Assembly (NCBI RefSeq): GCF_001655005.1
Contig: NZ_LXET01000046.1
Location: 62,001 to 126,000 of the forward strand
Origin: Hafnia paralvei ATCC 29927
Lineage (GTDB): Bacteria > Pseudomonadota > Gammaproteobacteria > Enterobacterales > Enterobacteriaceae
Reading direction: 5' to 3'
Length of the DNA stretch: 64,000 nt
This document shows positions 26,419-35,646 of this stretch, piece by piece. The first letter of the stretch is position 1; every line of letters starts with the position of its first letter. The notes beneath the pieces were generated by a model, which saw only the letters and a program-made list of their open reading frames with translations, searched no databases and had not been told where the DNA came from. Position numbers and translations under genes: made by a program.

Positions 26419-26910
26419 TTAACAAAACTGAGAAAAATAGGCATCCAGCACTTCTTCACTGAACAGTGACGACTCAATCAAGCACAACAGGCACACTTCA
26501 TACCCATTAAATAAATACAAAACCAACCATGAAAAGCCTCTTAACACCCTAAGCTCTGTGCCTCCTAACCCGACGGCTAAATGCGTTAACCTTCTTTTCA
26601 GCTCAGGCTCATTGGTTTTTTCATTAAGTAAAAGTCGGCCTGAACTTGGAAACTGCTTTAATGGCAAACATAGCGTTTTCCAAACCTGAGCCGCTTGTTC
26701 ACTTTCATTGGCTTTCAGCCGATTCATCTGGCGATTAAACAGTAATGCCGAGAGCAATAACGGCGTAGTCGCTCTATCTAACATCAACCGCTGGGTTGCA
26801 GAATGAGATGACGTACAAATAAATTTCTGGATTTCCTGCTGCTGAAGCGCAATTTGCGTCTGCTGTAGTAACGCATATAAAAAAGTATGTATCTGATAAA
26901 CCGCCAGCAT
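26419..26910 (-). CDS. Unrecognised 163-residue protein upstream of kdp
   Basis: I do not recognise this family. The gene has a strong AAAGGAG ribosome site seven bases before its ATG (MLAVYQIHTFLYALLQQTQI), which argues that it is real. The protein is rich in Leu and Gln, has a Q-rich segment near residues 16-28, a GGLG-type turn (AVGLGGTELRVLRGF) near 115, and ends in a hydrophobic, cysteine-containing segment (FNGYEVCLLCLIESSLF). There is no signal peptide. It is transcribed away from kdpF; the flanking DNA (26300-26420) is AT-rich, which may indicate acquired DNA. No counterpart is known to me in the E. coli kdp region. Confidence 0.65.
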   Translation of the reverse strand: MLAVYQIHTFLYALLQQTQIALQQQEIQKFICTSSHSATQRLMLDRATTPLLLSALLFNRQMNRLKANESEQAAQVWKTLCLPLKQFPSSGRLLLNEKTNEPELKRRLTHLAVGLGGTELRVLRGFSWLVLYLFNGYEVCLLCLIESSLFSEEVLDAYFSQFC

Positions 26911-27071
26911 GACTTATCTCCTTTATGTCTCAAACGGGATGGCGTCACCATAATGCGCGGAAAAGAGGTGTTCCACTGGCTATCGTGATATTTGCGAAAA
27001 GCATTCCACTCATTTTTTCTGATTACAGTGCGCTTGCAAAATGCCCAGATAAAGACCGTTTTTTCATCATT

Positions 27072-27092
27072 TTTATACTTTTTTTACACCCC
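27072..27092 (+). promoter_or_regulatory. KdpE operator of the kdpFABC promoter
   Basis: TTTATACTTTTTTTACACCC matches the known E. coli KdpE-binding site essentially base for base, followed by a C-rich stretch. It lies about 80 bp upstream of kdpF, so phospho-KdpE should activate the operon under K+ limitation as in E. coli. Confidence 0.9.
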
Positions 27093-27169
27093 ACCCCGCC
27101 CTTTTTACGTTATTTATTTACTTAATTATCTAGGCTAAGCAGTATCAAAAATGCCTTGGGAGAGGTTGT

Positions 27170-27259
27170 ATGAATATCGGGGTGATCGCCTGCGCCATAC
27201 TTGTTGTATTGCTGCTGGCCTATCTAATCTACGCACTGTTCAACGCGGAGGAGTTCTAA
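27170..27259 (+). CDS. kdpF: K+-transporting ATPase small subunit KdpF
   Basis: A 29-residue single-span membrane peptide, MNIGVIACAILVVLLLAYLI and then YALFNAEEF, that stabilises the KdpABC complex. E. coli KdpF is the same length and ends with the same NAE pattern. Its TAA stop overlaps the kdpA ATG (TAATG), giving translational coupling. GAGG lies ahead of the start codon. Confidence 0.95.
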   Translation: MNIGVIACAILVVLLLAYLIYALFNAEEF

Positions 27260-28947
27260 TGGCTGCTTCTGCGTTTCTGCTCATCGCCGTGTTTCTTGTG
27301 GTGCTTTTTGCCTTAGCGCTGCCTTTGGGACGCATGTTAGCGCGTTTGATTGATGGCGAACCTTTTGTTGCTATGCGCCGTTTCGAAAATGGCCTATGGC
27401 GCTGCTGCGGGATCCTTCCGCAAGAAATGACGTGGTTACAGTATCTGTTAGCCGTCATGGCGTTTAACCTGCTCGGCCTATTCGTTCTGTTCATTCTGTT
27501 GATGACACAAGGCGTACTACCGCTGAATCCACAGCACATGCCGGGGCTATCTTGGGACTTAGCGCTGAATACCGCCGTGAGCTTCGTCACCAACACTAAC
27601 TGGCAGGCATACAGCGGCGAAAACACACTCAGCTACTTTAGCCAAATGGCCGGTTTAAGCGTACAAAACTTCCTTTCCGCTGCGACAGGGATTGCCGTTG
27701 TATTTGCCCTTATTCGTGGTTTCGCACGTCATTCAGCGACAACATTAGGGAATGCTTGGGTTGATATATTCCGCATCACTGTTTATGTGCTGCTGCCAAT
27801 CTCTATCATTATTGCGTTGTTTTTTGTCAGCCAAGGCGTACTGCAAAACCTGCACGGCTACGTGACAGTCCACACGCTTGAGGGAAGCACTCAGTTACTG
27901 CCTATGGGCCCGGTTGCCTCACAAGAGGCCATAAAACTGCTCGGCACCAACGGTGGCGGTTTCTTTGGATCTAACTCATCTCATCCATTCGAAAACCCCA
28001 CTGCACTCAGCAACATGGTTCAGATGCTGGCCATTTTCTTAATACCAGCAGCGCTCTGCTTTGCATTCGGACAGAGTGTGGGTGAAAACCGCCAAGGCCA
28101 TACGCTGCTTTGGGCCATGAGCCTGATTTTTATCGTTGCCGTGATCGTCGTGATGTACGCCGAGTTGCAAGGAAATCCGCACTTATCGGCCTTAGGCGCA
28201 GACAGCAACTTCAATATGGAAGGTAAAGAGACTCGCTTCGGTATTTTGGCCACCGCGATGTATTCGGTAGTCACCACCGCGGCTTCATGTGGCGCAGTTA
28301 ATGCTATGCACGACTCTTTTACTGCTCTCGGTGGCATGGTGCCAATGTGGCTAATGCAGATCGGTGAAGTCGTCTTTGGCGGTGTCGGTTCAGGCCTTTA
28401 CGGCATGCTTTTATTCGTTCTCCTGACCGTCTTTATTGCGGGTTTGATGATTGGCCGTACACCGGAATATCTGGGTAAAAAAATCGAAGTTTTCGATATG
28501 AAGATGACCGCCGCCGCCATTTTGGTCACCCCTGCGCTAGTGCTGATAGGTAGCGCGGTGGCATTGATGACCGATGCAGGACGCGCAGGCATTCTCAACC
28601 CCGGCGCGCACGGGTTTAGCGAGGTGCTTTACGCACTCTCCTCTGCCGCCAACAACAACGGCAGTGCTTTTGCTGGGTTAAGCGTCAACACACCGTTCTA
28701 CAACGTACTGTTGGCCATTGCCATGTTCTTGGGTCGCTTTGGCGTCATCATTCCGGTTATGGCAATCGCAGGTTCTCTGGTAGCGAAAAAGCGCCAGCCG
28801 GCAGGTAACGGAACGCTTCCCACACAGGGCGCACTGTTCATCGGTTTGTTAGTCGGAACAATTTTGCTGGTCGGCGCACTGACGTTTATCCCCGCTCTGG
28901 CGTTAGGTCCGGTGGCTGAACATCTGCAAGTTTGGTTAACACGTTGA
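27259..28947 (+). CDS. kdpA: K+-transporting ATPase channel-like subunit A
   Basis: The K+-selective subunit of the KdpFABC pump, a member of the superfamily of K+ transporters with ten membrane spans. It has 562 residues (E. coli 557), starting MAASAFLLIAVFLVVLFALA. All four selectivity loops are visible: TNTNWQAYSGE, LGTNGGGFFGSN, TTAASCGAVNA and AANNNGSAFAG. It ends 11 bp before kdpB. Confidence 0.97.
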   Translation: MAASAFLLIAVFLVVLFALALPLGRMLARLIDGEPFVAMRRFENGLWRCCGILPQEMTWLQYLLAVMAFNLLGLFVLFILLMTQGVLPLNPQHMPGLSWDLALNTAVSFVTNTNWQAYSGENTLSYFSQMAGLSVQNFLSAATGIAVVFALIRGFARHSATTLGNAWVDIFRITVYVLLPISIIIALFFVSQGVLQNLHGYVTVHTLEGSTQLLPMGPVASQEAIKLLGTNGGGFFGSNSSHPFENPTALSNMVQMLAIFLIPAALCFAFGQSVGENRQGHTLLWAMSLIFIVAVIVVMYAELQGNPHLSALGADSNFNMEGKETRFGILATAMYSVVTTAASCGAVNAMHDSFTALGGMVPMWLMQIGEVVFGGVGSGLYGMLLFVLLTVFIAGLMIGRTPEYLGKKIEVFDMKMTAAAILVTPALVLIGSAVALMTDAGRAGILNPGAHGFSEVLYALSSAANNNGSAFAGLSVNTPFYNVLLAIAMFLGRFGVIIPVMAIAGSLVAKKRQPAGNGTLPTQGALFIGLLVGTILLVGALTFIPALALGPVAEHLQVWLTR

Positions 28948-28958
28948 GAGATAAAATA

Positions 28959-31025
28959 ATGACTCGTAAACAACGCGCGTTGTTCGAACCAAAACTGGTC
29001 CGTACCGCTATCAAAGATGCCTTTAAAAAATTAGATCCACGCATTCAGTGGCGAAACCCGGTGATGTTTGTGGTGTATTTGGGCAGCATTCTCACCACCA
29101 TCATCTGGCTCTCTATTCTTATTGGGCAAAGCGAAGGCAGCGCCGCCTTTACCGGCAGCGTAGCTATATGGCTATGGTTTACCGTGCTGTTTGCCAACTT
29201 TGCCGAAGCACTGGCTGAAGGCCGCAGCAAAGCTCAGGCCGAAAGCTTGAAAGGTGTAAAAAAAACCAGTTGGGCGAAAAAGTTAGCCTCTAGCGAACAC
29301 GACGCTGCGCAGGAAAAGGTTTCTGCCGATTCACTGCGCAAAGGCGACATTGTATTGGTTGAAGCAGGTGACACCATTCCATGCGATGGCGAAGTGATTG
29401 AAGGAGGGGCATCGGTCGATGAAAGCGCCATCACCGGTGAGTCTGCACCGGTTATCCGCGAATCCGGTGGTGACTTCTCCTCTGTGACAGGCGGTACACG
29501 CATCCTATCTGACTGGCTGGTGATCCAATGCACGGTTAATCCAGGAGAGACATTCCTAGATCGCATGATTGCGATGGTTGAAGGCGCAAAACGCCGTAAA
29601 ACCCCTAACGAGATAGCGCTCACCATTTTATTAATTGCTTTAACGCTGGTGTTCTTGCTGGCTACCGCGACGCTGTATCCGTTCTCTCTATTCAGCGCCG
29701 AAGCGAGTCAAGTTGGAGTTCCGGTGACGATCACCGTATTGGTGGCGCTGCTAGTCTGCTTAATTCCAACCACCATCGGCGGATTGCTATCAGCCATTGG
29801 CGTGGCAGGTATGAGCCGGATGCTAGGCGCTAACGTCATCGCCACCAGTGGGCGTGCGGTAGAAGCCGCCGGTGACGTGGATGTGTTGCTGCTGGACAAA
29901 ACCGGCACGATTACGCTGGGTAACCGCCAAGCTACCGAATTTCTACCGGTACCCGGTGTAAGCGAAGAAGAGCTCGCCAGCGCAGCACAGTTGGCTTCTC
30001 TGGCCGATGAAACGCCTGAAGGGCGCAGCATCGTCGTTCTGGCCAAGCAACGCTTTAACTTACGTGAACGCGATTTACATGCGCTGGGTGCCACCTTTGT
30101 GCCCTTCTCTGCGCAAACCCGCATGAGCGGCGTAAACGTTCAGGGAAGAATGATCCGCAAAGGCTCGGTTGATGCCATTCGCCGCCACGTAGAATCCAAT
30201 CAGGGGCAATTTCCACGCGCCGTTGATGAACGCGTAGAAAGCGTGGCTCGCACCGGCGGTACACCGCTGGTGGTGGCTGAAGATGGCCGCATTCTCGGCG
30301 TAGTCGCGCTGAAAGATATTGTGAAAGGCGGTATCAAAGAGCGCTTCTCTGAACTGCGCCGTATGGGGATCAAAACGGTGATGATCACCGGTGATAACCG
30401 TTTAACCGCCGCGGCTATCGCTGCGGAGGCTGGCGTCGATGACTTCTTAGCCGAAGCGACTCCCGAAGCCAAATTAGCCCTCATCCGCCAGTATCAAGCG
30501 GAGGGACGTTTGGTCGCCATGACCGGCGACGGCACCAACGATGCGCCAGCGCTGGCACAGGCTGATGTTGCGGTTGCAATGAACTCAGGGACTCAGGCGG
30601 CTAAAGAAGCCGGCAACATGGTTGATTTGGACTCCAACCCAACCAAACTGATTGAAGTGGTGCATATCGGTAAACAAATGCTGATGACGCGTGGCTCACT
30701 AACCACATTCAGTATTGCCAACGACGTAGCGAAGTATTTTGCCATTATTCCGGCAGCGTTCGCGGCTACCTATCCACAGTTAAATGCGCTTAACGTTATG
30801 CATTTAACATCGCCAGCGTCTGCGATTATGTCAGCGGTTATTTTCAACGCCCTGATCATCGTATTCCTGATCCCGCTGGCGCTTAAAGGTGTGAGCTATA
30901 AACCCCTCAGCGCTAGCGCCCTGCTGCGCCGTAACCTGTGGGTTTACGGGGCGGGTGGATTACTGGTGCCATTCATCGGCATCAAGCTGATAGACATGCT
31001 GCTAACCGTCTGCGGTTTAGCTTAA
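28959..31025 (+). CDS. kdpB: K+-transporting ATPase catalytic subunit B
   Basis: The P-type ATPase subunit that powers K+ uptake through KdpA. It has 688 residues (E. coli 682) from MTRKQRALFEPKLV. The phosphorylated aspartate is Asp313 in LLLDKTGTITL; the actuator motif TGES is at 159-162, with Ser162 being the site of inhibitory serine phosphorylation in E. coli; the nucleotide and hinge motifs are KGSVDAIRR, MITGDNRLTA and AMTGDGTNDAPAL. Downstream, 183 bp including a repeat element precede kdpC, instead of the few bases usual in this operon. Confidence 0.97.
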   Translation: MTRKQRALFEPKLVRTAIKDAFKKLDPRIQWRNPVMFVVYLGSILTTIIWLSILIGQSEGSAAFTGSVAIWLWFTVLFANFAEALAEGRSKAQAESLKGVKKTSWAKKLASSEHDAAQEKVSADSLRKGDIVLVEAGDTIPCDGEVIEGGASVDESAITGESAPVIRESGGDFSSVTGGTRILSDWLVIQCTVNPGETFLDRMIAMVEGAKRRKTPNEIALTILLIALTLVFLLATATLYPFSLFSAEASQVGVPVTITVLVALLVCLIPTTIGGLLSAIGVAGMSRMLGANVIATSGRAVEAAGDVDVLLLDKTGTITLGNRQATEFLPVPGVSEEELASAAQLASLADETPEGRSIVVLAKQRFNLRERDLHALGATFVPFSAQTRMSGVNVQGRMIRKGSVDAIRRHVESNQGQFPRAVDERVESVARTGGTPLVVAEDGRILGVVALKDIVKGGIKERFSELRRMGIKTVMITGDNRLTAAAIAAEAGVDDFLAEATPEAKLALIRQYQAEGRLVAMTGDGTNDAPALAQADVAVAMNSGTQAAKEAGNMVDLDSNPTKLIEVVHIGKQMLMTRGSLTTFSIANDVAKYFAIIPAAFAATYPQLNALNVMHLTSPASAIMSAVIFNALIIVFLIPLALKGVSYKPLSASALLRRNLWVYGAGGLLVPFIGIKLIDMLLTVCGLA

Positions 31026-31054
31026 TACAGACTCGCTGATGCTAAGCGTTTAAC

Positions 31055-31151
31055 AGATCGAGATACACGGGGATTTCACACCGTGGAGGCTTAAGCGGCG
31101 TTGCCACTGCGACCTCATCGGTGTACCTCCCCTAAAATCAGACTTCAGAAA
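31055..31151 (+). repeat. Dispersed structured intergenic repeat, copy 2 (inside kdp operon)
   Basis: Sits between kdpB and kdpC. It begins AGATCGAGATACACGGG, has a central imperfect hairpin (CACCGTGGAGG / CCTCATCGGTG) and ends TCCCCTAAAATCAGAC then TTCAGAAA. The first 17 bases and the 16-base end block are identical to copy 3 at 60969-61068. Outside this core, flanking arms (about 31025-31054 and 31152-31180) may form an outer stem. The element must be transcribed in the kdpFABC mRNA. Confidence 0.7.
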
Positions 31152-31208
31152 GCGCGATTACGCTCTGAGGCTGTTTTTAGCAAAGTCTATAATGTTAAGG
31201 AATCAATA

Positions 31209-31805
31209 ATGTCGCTACTACGTCCATCCATCATGATGATGTTGATTTTAACCGCAATCACCGGGATCGCTTATCCGTTGCTGACCACCGGTTTGGCTCA
31301 GGTGATGTTCAATTCGCAGGCCAACGGTTCCGTGATTGAACACGAAGGCGTTGCCGTCGGTTCCCGCTTGATTGGACAAAACTTTACCCAAGCGAAATAT
31401 TTTTGGGGGCGTCCATCAGCCACCGCAGATACACCGTACAATCCACAGGCCTCTGGCGGCAGTAATCTGGCGGTATCCAATCCACAGCTGGATAAAAATC
31501 TGCAAGCACGTGCAACATTATTACGTCAGGCTGACCCGCTGGCGCCAGCCTCTATTCCTGTCGACCTGATGACCAGCTCAGGCAGCGGTTTAGATCCACA
31601 TATCTCTCCACTGGCCGCCTATTATCAAGCAGAGCGCGTTGCTAAAGCACGAGACCTACCACTAGCCAGCGTTGAAAAATTAATTGCCTTGAATACCAAA
31701 CGCAGCATGCCGAATTTCATTGGTCAACCGGTTGTGAACGTGTTGGAACTGAATATGGCACTGGATGCGTTATTGCCCCACAATACCACTGGCAACCCAT
31801 CGTAA
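31209..31805 (+). CDS. kdpC: K+-transporting ATPase subunit C
   Basis: A single-span subunit that raises the ATP affinity of KdpB. It has 198 residues (E. coli 190), starting MSLLRPSIMMMLILTAITGI, with AAGGA upstream; the longer open frame to 31101 runs into the repeat element and is rejected. Conserved blocks are YPLLTTGLAQ, LIGQNFTQAKYFWGRPSAT, YNPQASGGSNLAVSNPQLDK and the C-terminal FIGQPVVNVLELNMALD. Confidence 0.96.
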   Translation: MSLLRPSIMMMLILTAITGIAYPLLTTGLAQVMFNSQANGSVIEHEGVAVGSRLIGQNFTQAKYFWGRPSATADTPYNPQASGGSNLAVSNPQLDKNLQARATLLRQADPLAPASIPVDLMTSSGSGLDPHISPLAAYYQAERVAKARDLPLASVEKLIALNTKRSMPNFIGQPVVNVLELNMALDALLPHNTTGNPS

Positions 31806-31828
31806 GCCGCAAGTAAAAAGAGAATCAC

Positions 31829-34519
31829 ATGGTAGATGATGAAGAACTACGCCGCCCTGACCCTGATGCTTTATTGGCTCAGGTGTGTGAGAAACCTCGC
31901 GGCAAGCTGAAAGTCTTTTTCGGCGCCTGCGCTGGCGTAGGGAAAACCTACGCCATGCTACAAGAAGCGCAGCGTTTACGCGCCCAAGGGCTTGATGTAT
32001 TAGTTGGCGTAGTGGAAACTCACGGACGCTCAGAAACGGCGGCTCAGCTTGACGGCCTAGAGGTTCTGCCACTCAAACGCATTCATCATCGCGGGCGTCA
32101 GGTTCGAGAGTTTGCTCTCGATCAGGCGCTTGCCCGCCATCCTGCGCTCATCCTGATGGATGAGCTGGCGCACAGCAATGCCGCGGGCTCTCGCCATCCT
32201 AAACGATGGCAAGATGTCGAAGAACTGTTGGACGCAGGCATTGACGTGCTTACCACGGTTAACGTTCAGCACTTAGAGAGCCTGAATGATATCGTGGGCT
32301 CCGTCACCGGTATTCGTGTACGCGAAACAGTCCCTGACCGTATTTTCGATGACGCGAGTGAAATTGTTCTGGTCGATTTGCCCCCCGATGATTTACGCCA
32401 GCGTCTAAATGAAGGCAAAGTCTACATTCCCGGTCAGGCCGAGCGCGCCATCGAACATTTTTTCCGCAAAGGCAATCTCATTGCGCTGCGTGAATTGGCA
32501 CTGCGTCGTACCGCAGACCGCGTCGATGAACAAATGCGTGAGTTCCGCAGTAGCCAAGATAAAGAGCGAGTTTGGCACACTCGCGATGCCATTCTGTTAT
32601 GCATCGGACATCATGTTGATAACGATAAATTAGTGAGAACGGCATCAAGGCTAGCCGCTCGGCTTGGCTGTATCTGGCATGCGGTTTATGTGGAAACACC
32701 GCGCCTACATCGTCTGCCGGAAAATCAGCGCCGCGCTATTTTGCGTAGCGTTAAGCTTGCACAAGAGCTTGGCGCAGAAACTACCACCCTCTCCGATCCC
32801 AACGAAGAAAAAGCGATTCTACGCTACGCACGTGAACATAATCTGGGGAAAATCATTATTGGCCGCCGCAATAAAAAGGAGTGGCGCTGGTGGTGGCATG
32901 AAAGCTTTGCTGACCGTCTGGCTAAGCTGGGACCTGATTTAGATTTAATCATCGTTGCCGTAGAAGACAAGCCGCGAACCGCCAGCAAAGAGCAAGATGC
33001 ACGCCCATTCAGTGAAAAATGGCGAGTACAAATTCGTGGCTGCCTCGTCGCTGTCGCGCTATGCGCGCTTATAACCTTACTCGCGAAGATTATTTTCCCA
33101 AGCTTTGATCAGGCCAATATCGTGATGGTCTATTTGCTGGGCGTCGTCGTCGTTGCGCTATTTTATGGTCGCTGGCCATCAGTACTTTCTGCTGTGGTTA
33201 GCGTCGCTAGCTTTGACCTGTTCTTTGTAATGCCACAGTGGTCGTTTGCGGTTAGCGATGTGCAGTACTTGGTCACTTTCGGCGTTATGTTAACGGTCGG
33301 GATCGTGATCGGTAATCTGACCGCAGGAGTTCGCTATCAGGCACGCGTTGCCCGCTACCGTGAGCTGCGCGCTCGTCATATGTACGAACTGTCGAAAGCG
33401 CTCAGCAATGCGATCACCAATGAAGACATTGCTCGTAGTGGGAGCTATTTCCTTAATAGCAGTTTTAACGCTCGGACATCCGTACTTATTCCCAGTGATG
33501 ACACACCGCTCGTGCAAATCACGCCACCACAGGAAGGCGTTGCAGGTGTTGATTTCGCCATCGCTCACTGGTGCTTTGACAAACAACAACCCGCAGGGGC
33601 AGGTACCGATACGCTTCCTGGTGTTCCCTACCAGCTACTGCCTCTGAGCACAGCACAGCAAGCTTTTGGCGTTCTGGCCATCGAACCCATCAACCTGCGC
33701 CAGTTGATGGTGCCTGAACAACAGCGATTGCTGCAAACCTACGCTGTGATGATTGCCAGCGCCCTTGAACGTTTGCATCTGGCACAAACAGCGGCCAGCG
33801 CGCGTCTGGACACCGAGCGAGAGCAGCTACGCAACTCCTTATTGGCTGCGCTATCGCACGATTTACGTACGCCGCTCACCGTTCTGTTTGGACAAGCAGA
33901 GATTCTGACCTTAGATCTCGCCGCCGAAAAATCCCCCCACGCGCAACAGGCTAACCAAATACGCCAGCAAATACTCAACACCACCCGTTTGGTGAACAAT
34001 CTGTTGGATATGGCACGCATCCAATCGGGCGGGTTTAACCTGCGCAAAGAATGGCAATCGCTGGAGGAAATCGTCGGTAGCGCCGTTAATACACTTGAGC
34101 CCATGCTAAATTCGCATCCGCTGAATATTGATTTGCCAGCCGATCTACCACTCGTTAACTGCGACGGTAACCTGATTGAACGCGTTATCCAGAATCTGCT
34201 GGAAAACGCCGGTAAATATGCTGGAAGTGAGTCTCCATTAACCATCCGCGCGCAAGCCAGCGAGCACTGGCTTGAAGTCGAAATTGAAGATCGTGGCGCA
34301 GGCATACCCTCAGAACAGCTCCAGCTTATCTTCAATAAATTCACCCGTGGTGATAAAGAATCAGCAATTCCCGGCGTCGGCTTGGGATTAGCCATCTGTC
34401 GTGCCATTATAGAAGTACACGGCGGGAAAATATGGGCAGAAAATATTGCGCAAGGCGGTGCATGTTTCCATTTCACATTACCGCTTGAGGCTCCCCCCGC
34501 TATCGAAGAAGAGTTTTAA
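31829..34519 (+). CDS. kdpD: Sensor histidine kinase for K+ limitation
   Basis: Membrane sensor that phosphorylates KdpE when K+ is scarce. It has 896 residues (E. coli 894). Domains in order: N-terminal KdpD domain with the Walker A motif GACAGVGKTYAML (about 30) and MDELAHSNAAGSRHPKRWQD; a USP-like domain (about 250-370); four membrane spans (about 400-500); a GAF-like region; the HisKA domain with the phosphorylated His in LSHDLRTPLT; and the HATPase domain with NLLENAGKYAG, DRGAGIP and GVGLGLAICRAI. Starts 23 bp after kdpC. Confidence 0.97.
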   Translation: MVDDEELRRPDPDALLAQVCEKPRGKLKVFFGACAGVGKTYAMLQEAQRLRAQGLDVLVGVVETHGRSETAAQLDGLEVLPLKRIHHRGRQVREFALDQALARHPALILMDELAHSNAAGSRHPKRWQDVEELLDAGIDVLTTVNVQHLESLNDIVGSVTGIRVRETVPDRIFDDASEIVLVDLPPDDLRQRLNEGKVYIPGQAERAIEHFFRKGNLIALRELALRRTADRVDEQMREFRSSQDKERVWHTRDAILLCIGHHVDNDKLVRTASRLAARLGCIWHAVYVETPRLHRLPENQRRAILRSVKLAQELGAETTTLSDPNEEKAILRYAREHNLGKIIIGRRNKKEWRWWWHESFADRLAKLGPDLDLIIVAVEDKPRTASKEQDARPFSEKWRVQIRGCLVAVALCALITLLAKIIFPSFDQANIVMVYLLGVVVVALFYGRWPSVLSAVVSVASFDLFFVMPQWSFAVSDVQYLVTFGVMLTVGIVIGNLTAGVRYQARVARYRELRARHMYELSKALSNAITNEDIARSGSYFLNSSFNARTSVLIPSDDTPLVQITPPQEGVAGVDFAIAHWCFDKQQPAGAGTDTLPGVPYQLLPLSTAQQAFGVLAIEPINLRQLMVPEQQRLLQTYAVMIASALERLHLAQTAASARLDTEREQLRNSLLAALSHDLRTPLTVLFGQAEILTLDLAAEKSPHAQQANQIRQQILNTTRLVNNLLDMARIQSGGFNLRKEWQSLEEIVGSAVNTLEPMLNSHPLNIDLPADLPLVNCDGNLIERVIQNLLENAGKYAGSESPLTIRAQASEHWLEVEIEDRGAGIPSEQLQLIFNKFTRGDKESAIPGVGLGLAICRAIIEVHGGKIWAENIAQGGACFHFTLPLEAPPAIEEEF

Positions 34520-34529
34520 AAGAGATAAC

Positions 34530-35219
34530 GTGAATCAGACTCCGATAAATATCCTCATCGTTGAAGATGAAAAAGAGATCCGTCGTTTTGTCCGATCCGC
34601 ATTGGAGAATGAGGGCTGGCGCGTTTTTGACGCGGATACCCTACAACGTGGTTTGATAGAAGCGGGCACCAGAAAGCCGGATTTGATCATTCTTGATCTC
34701 GGGCTGCCGGACGGTGACGGGCTCGATTTTATCCGCGATTTGCGCCAGTGGAGTTCAATTCCGGTCATCGTGCTTTCCGCCCGCGCCGAAGAGTCTGACA
34801 AAGTGCTGGCGTTGGATGCCGGTGCTGATGACTATCTCAGCAAACCCTTTGGCGTCGCTGAACTACTGGCTCGGGTACGAGTTTCGCTGCGCCGTCACGC
34901 GCAACAAAATCAGGAAAGCCCACTCATTCAATTCTCAGATATTGAAGTGGATTTGATTAACCGGCGCGTAACCCGCGCCGGAGAGGATTTGCATCTCACA
35001 CCGATTGAATTTCGTCTGCTTACCGAGCTTATCGCAAACGCCGGAAAAGTACTGACTCAACGTCAGTTACTTAGCTCGGTGTGGGGGCCTAACTATGTGG
35101 AACATAGTCACTATCTGCGTATTTATATGGGGCATTTACGGCAAAAATTGGAAGCCGAACCTGCCCGCCCTAAACATTTACTCACCGAAACCGGCGTCGG
35201 CTATCGGTTTATGCTGTAG
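34530..35219 (+). CDS. kdpE: Response regulator KdpE
   Basis: OmpR/PhoB-type regulator that activates kdpFABC. A GTG start 10 bp after kdpD with an AGAGA site gives 229 residues, close to the E. coli 225; the longer frame overlapping kdpD is not homologous. The receiver domain has NILIVEDEKEIRRF, phospho-acceptor Asp56 in LIILDLGLPDGDG, and SKPFG with the conserved lysine. The winged-helix output domain shows LTPIEFRLL and HYLRIYMGHLRQKLE. It converges on the DUF3861 gene 24 bp away, and no clear terminator is seen in that gap. Confidence 0.96.
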   Translation: MNQTPINILIVEDEKEIRRFVRSALENEGWRVFDADTLQRGLIEAGTRKPDLIILDLGLPDGDGLDFIRDLRQWSSIPVIVLSARAEESDKVLALDAGADDYLSKPFGVAELLARVRVSLRRHAQQNQESPLIQFSDIEVDLINRRVTRAGEDLHLTPIEFRLLTELIANAGKVLTQRQLLSSVWGPNYVEHSHYLRIYMGHLRQKLEAEPARPKHLLTETGVGYRFML

Positions 35220-35243
35220 CCCTACGCAGTATGTGTTCAACGG

Positions 35244-35564
35244 TTATTTCTGCTCGTCTTGACTCTCTCCGCGCTTGATGCCTTTTAACGTCATCATAAA
35301 AGCGCGGAATGCGTCACGCAGATCGTCAAACAATGGATGTTTGCGGTTCTCAAGAAGTGACTCAGAAAACAGTTTTAGCCCTAAAGCAAAAGCCTTAGAT
35401 TTATCGCCGGTAAATGGCAAATCATCGCGAGCGCCCAAGCGCTCAACGATAGATAAAATCTCATCGTGGTTTTCAACTTCAAAGCTAATCGGAGCTTTAT
35501 CAATCGGCTCGCCTTTGCGATCGGCGATAGGTTCAACGGTAATACGGTAACGGTATCCAGGCAT
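35244..35564 (-). CDS. DUF3861 domain protein, probably Fur-regulated
   Basis: A 106-residue cytoplasmic protein starting MPGYRYRITVEPIADRKGEP. The pattern YRYRITVEP, an acidic FEVENHDEILSIVERL segment, and FALGLKLFSESLLENRKHPL corresponds to the DUF3861 family as I know it. Function unknown. Its promoter region carries a 16/19 match to the Fur box 28 bp upstream of the ATG, suggesting repression when iron is replete. It is convergent with kdpE and separated from pgm by a terminator, so it is probably a single-gene unit. Confidence 0.8.
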   Translation of the reverse strand: MPGYRYRITVEPIADRKGEPIDKAPISFEVENHDEILSIVERLGARDDLPFTGDKSKAFALGLKLFSESLLENRKHPLFDDLRDAFRAFMMTLKGIKRGESQDEQK

Positions 35565-35591
35565 CGTGTTTTTCTCTGATGATTATTTTTT

Positions 35592-35610
35592 GATAATGAT
35601 AACTTTTATC
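35592..35610. promoter_or_regulatory. Fur-box-like site upstream of the DUF3861 gene
   Basis: GATAATGATAACTTTTATC agrees with the 19-bp Fur box consensus at 16 positions; mismatches are confined to three central-right bases. On the minus strand the AT-rich sequence around it could supply -35/-10 elements, which is where Fur sites typically act. Confidence 0.65.
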
Positions 35611-35646
35611 ATATATAAATCTTCAGCGTTTTACATTTTGCGGCAT

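Noticed and set aside
33739..34476. 245-codon minus-strand ORF
   Set aside because: Fully antisense to the kinase domain of kdpD, Ser/Arg-rich shadow composition, no ribosome site.
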